64,000 nt of DNA. It comes from Salibaculum griseiflavum. Lineage in GTDB: Bacteria; Pseudomonadota; Alphaproteobacteria; Rhodobacterales; Rhodobacteraceae. This document shows positions 57,912 through 64,000 of the stretch, in pieces. Location of the stretch: assembly GCF_003129565.1 (NCBI RefSeq), contig NZ_QETF01000015.1, forward strand, positions 1 through 64,000. The letters are read 5' to 3'. Below the pieces are notes generated by a model. That model was not told the origin of the DNA, ran no database searches, and worked only from the letters and a program-made list of their open reading frames with translations. How positions within the stretch are numbered: position 1 is the stretch's first letter; the number at the start of each line of letters is the position of its first letter. Made by a program: the position numbers and the translations under genes.

Positions 57912-58463
57912 CTACTTCATCTGTCGGCGCAAGCGGTCCAGCGCCAACCTTATCCTCGATTTTATCGTCCCCAATGGCAGGCCCGTCTGTTCGGCGATTT
58001 CGCTGTGTGACAGCTCGCCGTAATAAGCCTTGAGGATCAGATCCTTCTGTTTGTCGGGCAGGTCCGCAATGGCCTTACCCAGTTTCTTCGACTCCTGCTG
58101 GAGCGTCATGACCTCTTCCTGCTCGGGCTCGGCTTCGGGCCCCCAGGGCAGATCTTCCGGTTCGGGCCTGCGTTCCTTCCGCAGGATGTCGATCTTGCGA
58201 TTCCGTGCCACGGTGAAGATCCACGTGGATACGCTGGCCTTCGCCGGATCGAACATATGCGCCTTTCGCCAGAGTGTGGCCATGACCTCCTGTGTGCATT
58301 CCTCGGCAAGATCCGGGCTTGCCCCCGATTTCATCAGGAACGCTTTCACGCGCGGGGCGAAGTATCCGAAAAGTTCCGCAAACGCGGCCTGATCTTTCCG
58401 GTCCCGTATCGCCTCGACATGGGATACCCATGCCATGCGGTCTTTCGGTCCTGACTGTGTCAC
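57912..58463 (-). CDS. rpoE: RpoE-type ECF sigma factor of the singlet-oxygen response
   Basis: The product is 183 aa from GTG 58463. Region 2 (AFAELFGYFAPRVKAFL, STWIFTVARNRKIDILRKE) and region 4 (LPDKQKDLILKAYYGELSHSEIAEQTG, GTIKSRIRLALDRLR) are complete. An in-frame ATG at 58565 would give 217 aa, but the best promoter match (-10 at 58575-58570) places the transcription start on top of that ATG. The GTG with AAAGG upstream also gives an N-terminus like that of Rhodobacter RpoE. It directs genes protecting against singlet oxygen, including its own operon. Confidence 0.93.
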   Translation of the reverse strand: MTQSGPKDRMAWVSHVEAIRDRKDQAAFAELFGYFAPRVKAFLMKSGASPDLAEECTQEVMATLWRKAHMFDPAKASVSTWIFTVARNRKIDILRKERRPEPEDLPWGPEAEPEQEEVMTLQQESKKLGKAIADLPDKQKDLILKAYYGELSHSEIAEQTGLPLGTIKSRIRLALDRLRRQMK

Positions 58464-58569
58464 CTTGGCCTTTGCCCCGTTCGAAAGTGGTGCTTTGGCG
58501 CCAGCATACTGTGCCACGCGCCGATCTGCATCCGCATTCGCAAGGGGGATTGCTTCGGTCAACATGTAA

Positions 58570-58599
58570 TCTCTACGCCGGTCCGCCCGATATGGATCA
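58570..58599 (-). promoter_or_regulatory. RpoE-type promoter of rpoE-chrR
   Basis: On the minus strand TGATCC (58599-58594) and TAGAGA (58575-58570) are separated by exactly 18 nt. This matches my recollection of the Rhodobacter sigma-E consensus, TGATCC-N18-TAAGA. The predicted start is near 58563. Confidence 0.65.
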
Positions 58600-58620
58600 A
58601 AAAGAATTTCACCGCGTTAT

Positions 58621-58650
58621 TCATCCGCGTGCGGCGCACCCGCGTAACAA
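58621..58650 (+). promoter_or_regulatory. RpoE-type promoter of the divergent lipid operon
   Basis: On the plus strand TCATCC (58621-58626) and TAACAA (58645-58650) are also 18 nt apart, each a near-match to the same consensus. The predicted start near 58657 leaves a 23-nt leader with AAAGGAC before ATG 58680. Confidence 0.55.
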
Positions 58651-58679
58651 GAACACAAAGAAAAAAGGACCAAACAAAG

Positions 58680-59975
58680 ATGCCATTCGAAGCAGGCCCC
58701 AGCGGCCCCAAGAAAATTGCCGTCATCGGCGCCGGAATCTCTGGCATGGGGGCTGCGCATGAACTGTCCCGGGACAACCAGGTCGTCTTGTACGAGGCCG
58801 AGCCCCGCCTCGGAGGTCATGCCCGCACTCGAATGGCCGGTCCGCGTGGTGATCAACCAGTCGATACCGGGTTCATCGTGTTCAACTATGCAAATTATCC
58901 GCATCTCGCGGCGCTCTTCGACGAACTGGACGTGCCGGTCATCAAGTCCGACATGAGCTTCGGCGCGTCCGTGAACGGTGGCCGGTTTGAATACGGACTG
59001 AAATCGCTTCAGGCATTGTTCGCGCAGCCAAGCAATGCCATTCGCCCGGCCTTCCTGCGCATGTGCCGCGATGTGATGCGGTTCAATGCGCGGGGGCTGG
59101 ACCTGTCGAGCGATCCGAACCTGACTGTCGGCGGCCTGCTGGACAAGCTGGGCGCCGGGGCCTGGTTCCGGGATTACTATATCCTGCCGCTGTCGGGCGC
59201 GATCTGGTCCACGCCGAAGGAAAAGATCCTTGATTTCCCGGCTCATGCGATGATGACCTTCTTCAAGAACCACGCGCTGCTTGGTGTCTATGGCCAGCAC
59301 CAGTGGTACACGGTCAAAGGGGGCAGTCAGGAATATGTCAGCCGTCTTGGCCATTCCATGGCGCAGCGCGGGGTTGCGATGCGGCTGGGCTGTCCCGTGG
59401 ATGCGGTGCGCCGCACCGCCGGGGGCGTCGAGATCAAGGTCGAAGGCGCGGACTGGGAGGCCTTCGACGAGGTGGTGTTCGCCAGCCATTCCGACCAGAC
59501 CTTCCGCATGCTGTCGGACCCGACCGAGGACGAGCGTAACTCGGTTGGCAATTTCCGCTACCAACCCAACAAGGTGGTTCTGCATTCCGATGAGGCTGTC
59601 ATGCCCAAGCGCCGGGCGGTCTGGGCTTCCTGGAACTACACCGAGGCCCCAGACAAACGGACGGAAAAGATCGACCTGACCTATTGGATGAACTCCCTTC
59701 AAAGCTGGTTGGAAGAGCCGCTGTTCGTCACGCTCAACTCGACCCGCCCGATCCGCGAGGACCTGATCTGGGACGAGGTGACGCTGCATCACCCGGTCTA
59801 TGACCTCGCCGCACTGGAGGCGCAGCGGACCTGCGCCCGGATCAACGGCGAAAATCACACCTGGTTCTGCGGTGCGTGGATGAAAGACGGGTTCCACGAG
59901 GACGGCTTGTCTTCAGCCATGGATGTTGTTCAGCGCATCCGGGCCAAGTCCACGGCTCGCCTGGCGGCCGAGTGA
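58680..59975 (+). CDS. FAD/NAD-binding amine-oxidase-like protein (RSP1091-like, furan fatty-acid pathway candidate)
   Basis: The product is 431 aa. An N-terminal FAD motif (VIGAGISGMGAAHEL) is followed by amine-oxidase-family blocks (GGHART, VDTGFIVFNYANYPHL, and a final WFCGAWMKDGFHEDGLSS). It heads a five-gene unit in the order of R. sphaeroides RSP1091-1087, a known sigma-E target set needed for methylated furan fatty acids that quench singlet oxygen; UfaD/UfaO-type roles belong here, but I cannot say which gene does which. ATG 58680 is chosen over a longer frame. It overlaps the next gene by 4 nt. Confidence 0.85.
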   Translation: MPFEAGPSGPKKIAVIGAGISGMGAAHELSRDNQVVLYEAEPRLGGHARTRMAGPRGDQPVDTGFIVFNYANYPHLAALFDELDVPVIKSDMSFGASVNGGRFEYGLKSLQALFAQPSNAIRPAFLRMCRDVMRFNARGLDLSSDPNLTVGGLLDKLGAGAWFRDYYILPLSGAIWSTPKEKILDFPAHAMMTFFKNHALLGVYGQHQWYTVKGGSQEYVSRLGHSMAQRGVAMRLGCPVDAVRRTAGGVEIKVEGADWEAFDEVVFASHSDQTFRMLSDPTEDERNSVGNFRYQPNKVVLHSDEAVMPKRRAVWASWNYTEAPDKRTEKIDLTYWMNSLQSWLEEPLFVTLNSTRPIREDLIWDEVTLHHPVYDLAALEAQRTCARINGENHTWFCGAWMKDGFHEDGLSSAMDVVQRIRAKSTARLAAE

Positions 59976-60730
59976 CCCGCGTCGACCACATATCCGGCGA
60001 GACCTGGCATGGTCGCAAGGGAGAGGTGAAGAACGCCTTCACCTATTCCATCGATTATGTGCTGGTCGATGCAGAGGACGCCGACCCGGCGCATCCCGCG
60101 CTGTTCGCGCGCAACGGGCGTGGGGTGATGTCCGTGCTGGATCGCGACCATGGCGGTCCGCCGCACCAGGGCCGCGGTGCGGCATGGGTGCGGGACGTGC
60201 TGCGCGAACACGGGCTGGACCAACCGGCCAGGATCGAATTGCTGGCGCAACCAAGGGTGCTGGGCCATGTCTTCAATCCGGTGAGTTTCTGGCTGTGCCG
60301 CGACGGGCAGGGCGCGCTGACCTGCGCGATCGCCGAGGTGACCAACACGTTCGGGGACCGTCATTCCTATCTTTGTCATCATGATGACCAGCGAGAGATC
60401 CGACCAGAAGACACCCTGAGCGCACGCAAGATCTTTCACGTCTCGCCGTTCCAGGACATCGGCGGCGGCTATCGCTTCAACTTCAAGGTCCTGGAGGACC
60501 GGATCGCCATCCGGATCGACTTCACCGAGGGAGAGAACGGGCTGGTGGCCACGTTGGCAGGACCGCGCAAACCCTTGACCACGGGCACGATCCTGCGTGC
60601 GCTGGTGCGGCGGCCATTGGGGTCGCGCCGGGTACTGGCGCTGATCCATTGGCAGGCCCTCAAATTGTGGTGGAAGGGCGTGGCCTATCGCGTCCGCCCC
60701 GAGCCGCCGGCGGACGAGGTCAGCCGATGA
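59972..60730 (+). CDS. DUF1365 family protein
   Basis: The product is 252 aa starting at GTG 59972, inside the stop of the previous gene (GTGA). Family blocks are GRKGEVKNAFTYSIDYV, LAQPRVLGHVFNPVSFWLCRD and EVTNTFGDRHSYL. DUF1365 proteins regularly accompany the amine-oxidase-like gene and cyclopropane-synthase-type methylases in lipid modification clusters. A role in fatty-acid furan or cyclopropane chemistry is likely by context only. Confidence 0.85.
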   Translation: MTRVDHISGETWHGRKGEVKNAFTYSIDYVLVDAEDADPAHPALFARNGRGVMSVLDRDHGGPPHQGRGAAWVRDVLREHGLDQPARIELLAQPRVLGHVFNPVSFWLCRDGQGALTCAIAEVTNTFGDRHSYLCHHDDQREIRPEDTLSARKIFHVSPFQDIGGGYRFNFKVLEDRIAIRIDFTEGENGLVATLAGPRKPLTTGTILRALVRRPLGSRRVLALIHWQALKLWWKGVAYRVRPEPPADEVSR

Positions 60731-61962
60731 CCGCGCTGTCCCAGCGCCTGCCCGCCTACGCGGGCTTTGCCGCCGTGCTTTCGGGTGCGGGGCTGCCGAT
60801 CTACATCTACGCGCCCAAATTCTATGCCGACAATTACGGTGTGAGCCTCGCGCTGCTTGGGGCCGTGCTGTTCGGGTTGCGGCTCCTGGACGTGGTGCAA
60901 GATCCGGTGCTGGGATGGGTCGGCGAACGGTTACGCCGTTTGCGCCCTGTTGCAGCCACGGTGGGTGCGGCGCTTCTGGCGGTGTCCATGCTGGGGCTTT
61001 TCGCGATGGTGCCCCCCATCGCGCCGGTCTGGTGGTTCGGTCTGACGATCACCGGGCTGTTCACGGCGTTCAGTTTCCTGACCATCATCTTCTATGCGCA
61101 GGGCGTGGCCAAGGCGGCGGCGCTGAGCGGTGGCCATGTGCATCTTGCGGCCTGGCGTGAGACCGGCGCGCTGCTGGGCGTTTGCTTGGCCGCGGTTGCC
61201 CCGACCCTGCTGGCCGGGGTCGTTCTGGCGCCCTTTTCGGTCTTTGCCTGGGGTTTCGCCGCGGTAGCCCTGCTTGCGGCGCTGGCCATGTTGCCCGAAT
61301 GGTCGGCTCGGGGCCATGCCGCGCCGCCGGCCCGGATCGGCACGATCCTGCAAGATCACCTGGCGCGGCGCCTGCTTATCCTTGCGCTGGTCAATGCCGC
61401 GCCGCTGGCGGTGTCCTCGACCCTGTTCCTGTTCTTCGTCGAAAGCCGCCTGGCGGCGCCGGGCTGGGAAGGTCCGCTGCTTGTGCTGTTCTTCCTGGCA
61501 GCGGCTGCCTCCGCCCCCATCTGGGGCGCTCTGGCGCGCCGGTTCGGGGCCAGGCCCGTTCTCCTGGCGGCCATGGTGCTGGCGGTTGTCTCGTTCGGGT
61601 TCACGCTGATGCTCGGGGCAGGGGACACGTTGCCCTTCGCCATCATTTGCATCGCATCGGGCGCCACCATCGGCGCCGACCTGACGCTGCTGCCGGCCAT
61701 GTTCGCGCGGCGCATGGCCACCATCGCGCCCAATGCGGGGCAGGGGTTCGGCCTTTGGTCGCTGGTCAGCAAATTCACCCTCGCCCTGGCCGCCGCGGTG
61801 TTGCTTCCGCTGCTGGAATGGACCGGCTTTCGGGCCGGTGTCGCGGACCAACCCGAGTCCGCCCTCGTCATGCTGACGGTGCTTTACGCCCTCGTGCCGT
61901 CCCTTTTGAAACTCGTGGCGATTGCGCTTCTGGCCGCCACGCAACTGGAGGAAACCCAATGA
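60727..61962 (+). CDS. MFS transporter (GPH/MFS_2 type)
   Basis: The product is 411 aa with about 12 transmembrane helices. The sequence GLRLLDVVQDPVLGWVGERLRR is the hallmark of the glycoside-pentoside-hexuronide/MFS_2 branch. Substrate is unknown; MFS_2 members can carry lipids, which would suit the operon. It overlaps both neighbours by 4 nt. Confidence 0.85.
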   Translation: MTALSQRLPAYAGFAAVLSGAGLPIYIYAPKFYADNYGVSLALLGAVLFGLRLLDVVQDPVLGWVGERLRRLRPVAATVGAALLAVSMLGLFAMVPPIAPVWWFGLTITGLFTAFSFLTIIFYAQGVAKAAALSGGHVHLAAWRETGALLGVCLAAVAPTLLAGVVLAPFSVFAWGFAAVALLAALAMLPEWSARGHAAPPARIGTILQDHLARRLLILALVNAAPLAVSSTLFLFFVESRLAAPGWEGPLLVLFFLAAAASAPIWGALARRFGARPVLLAAMVLAVVSFGFTLMLGAGDTLPFAIICIASGATIGADLTLLPAMFARRMATIAPNAGQGFGLWSLVSKFTLALAAAVLLPLLEWTGFRAGVADQPESALVMLTVLYALVPSLLKLVAIALLAATQLEETQ

Positions 61963-62537
61963 CGTTTTCCTACATCGTGATCGGTATGGCCGTGGTCATC
62001 GTCCTTCTGATCCTCAAGTCCCGTTTTGCCAGCTTCACCGCGCAGAGCCCCAACGATTACCCGGACGGCCCGGTGTTCAACATCCAGACCGTGCTGAACG
62101 GGCCGATGGATTGCGAGGGGGTAATATATGGCCCGACCGGACGTGTCGCCTCGCGCTTCGTGGCCCGTTTCGAGGGCAGCTGGGATGGCAATGTCGGCAC
62201 CCTGCGGGAGGTTTTCGACTATGACAGCGGCACACGGCAGGAACGCCAATGGTCCCTGCGCCTTGGGAATGACGGCCGGATCCAGGCGACCGCGCCCGAC
62301 GTGATCGGCACCGGCGAGGGCATTCAAAACGGATCGGCCGTTCGTCTGAAATATCGGATCAAGCTGACCGAGGATGCGGGTGGACATGAGTTGGACACCG
62401 TGGACTGGATGTACCTGATGCCCAACGGGACCATCATCAACCGCAGCCAATTCCGCAAGTTCGGAATCAAGGTGGCTGAACTGGTCGCCACCATGCGCCC
62501 TTCACGGGGCGATGCCGGAATGACACCGGGCGAGTGA
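61959..62537 (+). CDS. DUF3833 family membrane-anchored protein
   Basis: The product is 192 aa. One N-terminal membrane helix (about 5-22) is followed by a soluble lipocalin-like region (GPMDCEGVIYGPTGRVASRF, GSWDGNVGTLREVFDYDSG, DWMYLMPNGTIINRSQFRKFG). DUF3833 is uncharacterised and typically occurs in this cluster. ATG 61959 overlaps the preceding stop. Confidence 0.83.
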   Translation: MTFSYIVIGMAVVIVLLILKSRFASFTAQSPNDYPDGPVFNIQTVLNGPMDCEGVIYGPTGRVASRFVARFEGSWDGNVGTLREVFDYDSGTRQERQWSLRLGNDGRIQATAPDVIGTGEGIQNGSAVRLKYRIKLTEDAGGHELDTVDWMYLMPNGTIINRSQFRKFGIKVAELVATMRPSRGDAGMTPGE

Positions 62538-62561
62538 TATCGCCCTGAAAGGAGTGACCAA

Positions 62562-63296
62562 GTGAGAGAGTTCGCAGGTAAACGCTATTGGCTGGTCGGT
62601 GCAAGCGAGGGGCTGGGCCGTGCCCTGGCCCATCACCTAAGTCGTGCCGGGGCCGAATTGATCCTCTCGGCCCGGTCGCGCGAGGGGTTGGAGGCGCTAG
62701 CGCTGGACTTGCCGGGCAAATGCTATGTTCAGACCGTGGACATCGGCGACGATGCCAGCGTGAAAGAGGCCGCAGCGGCCGTAGGCGAGGTTGACGGGCT
62801 GGTGCTGCTGGCCGGGGTCTACTGGCCGTTTGGCGCTCAGGACTGGGAGGCCGACCGGGCCACGACCATGGCCAATGTGAATTTCACCGGGTTCGTCCGG
62901 GTGCTGGGGCAGGTCGTGCCGCAGATGGTCACGCGGGATGCCGGGCACATCGTCATAACCTCGTCGCTGACCGGGTTCCGTGGGCTGCCCGGCTCCATTG
63001 GCTATACCGCGTCGAAGGCGGGCACGATGTCTCTGGCTGAATGTATGTATGCCGACCTGCGCAGGACCGGGGTGGATGTGCAGGTGGTCAATCCGGGCTT
63101 CATCCGCACCCGCCTGACCGACAAGAACGACTTTCACATGCCTTTCCTCATGGAACCCGAGGCGGCCGGTCAGGAGATGTTCGAGCATATGCAGACCGAC
63201 AATTTCAAACGCAGTTTCCCGACGGTCTTTTCCTGGCTGTTCCGCCTTTCGCAATTCCTGCCGGATTGGGCCTATTATCGCCTGTTCGGGCGCTGA
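62562..63296 (+). CDS. Short-chain dehydrogenase/reductase
   Basis: The product is 244 aa from GTG 62562, preceded by AAGGAG. SDR motifs are GASEGLGRA (cofactor), the catalytic ITSSL and Y-x-x-x-K (GYTASKAG). The cofactor and substrate cannot be told. It is the last gene of the sigma-E target operon. AAGGAGTG spacing supports the GTG. Confidence 0.88.
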   Translation: MREFAGKRYWLVGASEGLGRALAHHLSRAGAELILSARSREGLEALALDLPGKCYVQTVDIGDDASVKEAAAAVGEVDGLVLLAGVYWPFGAQDWEADRATTMANVNFTGFVRVLGQVVPQMVTRDAGHIVITSSLTGFRGLPGSIGYTASKAGTMSLAECMYADLRRTGVDVQVVNPGFIRTRLTDKNDFHMPFLMEPEAAGQEMFEHMQTDNFKRSFPTVFSWLFRLSQFLPDWAYYRLFGR

Positions 63297-63376
63297 CCTT
63301 GTCCTGCATCAAGGTGTCGTGCCATGCTCGGGGGCAGGGTAGCCGGGTGAACAGGTAGCTGCTGCGAGAGGATGCC

Positions 63377-63694
63377 ATGCTGAACATCACCACCGACAAG
63401 GTCGCCGAGGTCATCATCCTGGCGCGCGAAATGGACCGCGCGGAGGCGGAATTCGATGCGTTCGTCCGCGGCCTAACCGAAGAGGAAAAGGCCAGCCTCG
63501 TCGCGATCATGTGGATCGGGCGGGGGTCTTACGAGCCCGAGGAACTGGCCGAGGCCGTGGAATATGCCACGGCAGAGGCCAGCACGCCGACCGAAACCTA
63601 CCTCAAGGGGTCGCCCCACTTGGCAGATCATCTTGAAAACGGCCTAGATGCGCTGGGTATTTCTGCCAGCGCGGAAGAGAACGAGTTGTATTAG
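63377..63694 (+). CDS. DUF3775 family protein
   Basis: The product is 105 aa, acidic. The family pattern runs from EVIILAREMD through ELDAFV-like FDAFVRGLTEEEKASLVAIMWIGRG to HLADHLENGLDALG. Function unknown. GAGAGG lies before the ATG. Its stop overlaps that of the convergent saccharopine dehydrogenase. Confidence 0.87.
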   Translation: MLNITTDKVAEVIILAREMDRAEAEFDAFVRGLTEEEKASLVAIMWIGRGSYEPEELAEAVEYATAEASTPTETYLKGSPHLADHLENGLDALGISASAEENELY

Positions 63695-64000
63695 CCGCCG
63701 TAAGATCGAAACGTCGCTGCCGCGCGGCCCCAGACGCCCGAGTCAGGCCGATCCAGTGTCAGCAGGTGTGGAAGAAGCTGTGCCGCGAAGTCCTCGGACG
63801 ATTCTCGTGGCAGCAGCGATGGCAGGTTATCGATCGCCATGACATCGAGCGGTGGATCGTCATGGACGCGAAGGGTCGGCGCCGCCCAGGTGGTCACCCG
63901 ATCATACACCGGAACAGGGTTGAAATCGCTGTCCGGGTCGCAGGCGATATCGCCGATCACCCGCAAGGCGCGGTTCCTGTGCCCCGCGTCACGGGGAACG
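63691..64000 (-). CDS. Saccharopine dehydrogenase, C-terminal part (runs off the window)
   Basis: The last 102 residues of a gene that continues beyond 64000. The readable part (LRVIGDIACDPDSDF, YDRVTTWAAPTLRVHDDPPLDVMAIDNLPSLLPRESSEDF) matches the lysine-forming saccharopine dehydrogenase family (fungal LYS1-like), which interconverts saccharopine with lysine and 2-oxoglutarate. In these bacteria it probably acts in lysine degradation. Only the end of the gene is seen. Confidence 0.85.
   Translation of the reverse strand, partial: VPRDAGHRNRALRVIGDIACDPDSDFNPVPVYDRVTTWAAPTLRVHDDPPLDVMAIDNLPSLLPRESSEDFAAQLLPHLLTLDRPDSGVWGRAAATFRSYGG

Overview
The window is chromosomal DNA from a GC-rich alphaproteobacterium, most likely a marine Rhodobacteraceae (Roseobacter-group) species. 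The evidence is a Rhodobacter-type porin, the RpoE-ChrR singlet-oxygen module with its five-gene target operon, paired dimethylglycine-dehydrogenase-like enzymes with a homocysteine methyltransferase, lineage-typical DUF families (DUF3035, DUF3775, DUF1674, DUF3833), an FnrL-type operator and no tRNA or rRNA genes. Most of the window is vertically inherited housekeeping sequence with tight operons, many 4-nt stop/start overlaps and long antisense ORFs that are GC artefacts.

Layout. 1-900 is a low-GC mobile or accessory edge: a possible IS256-type transposase start, a short tyrosine recombinase and a tiny entericidin-like lipoprotein. 950-7420 holds a porin, a YggS PLP protein, an L,D-transpeptidase, a sterol-desaturase-type hydroxylase, ribA, an orphan OmpR-type regulator and a THUMP rRNA methyltransferase. 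The last gene is flanked by two related sRNA-like elements. 7560-17450 carries PLP enzymes, xth, an SGNH hydrolase, a CnoX-like thioredoxin, a LON-domain/Trm112 pair, a UbiH-like hydroxylase, an amidase and a DapC-like aminotransferase. 17450-23950 is ftsK, lolA, a lytic transglycosylase lipoprotein, hspQ and ggt. 24160-32790 has a thiolase/fRMsr pair and then an XRE-cupin regulator heading a methylated-amine or one-carbon operon. 32900-37440 holds rarD, an RluA-type synthase, an aldehyde dehydrogenase, a peroxiredoxin and a second L,D-transpeptidase. 37580-50890 is translation and cell-biosynthesis sequence: pnp, rpsO, a calcium-binding repeat protein, truB, rbfA, dapB, rsmB, a heparinase-like enzyme, purH and lspA. 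50940-57240 is a DUF3035 lipoprotein, a split M16 protease pair, mutL and rmuC. 57240-63300 is chrR-rpoE and its divergent lipid-modification operon. The right edge cuts a saccharopine dehydrogenase gene.

The best hunting targets are: (i) two paralogous intergenic RNA-like elements at about 6106-6183 and 7491-7565 that share a 17-nt C-rich motif and each end in a terminator, the second sitting exactly 41.5 bp downstream of a perfect FNR box; (ii) the chrR-rpoE/lipid operon, where both divergent promoters can be read as RpoE-type -35/-10 elements with identical 18-nt spacers; and (iii) the dimethylglycine-dehydrogenase-like operon, with two diverged paralogues, a candidate operator and a stack of intergenic hairpins. 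Functions of DUF genes and all regulatory calls are inferences from sequence pattern alone.
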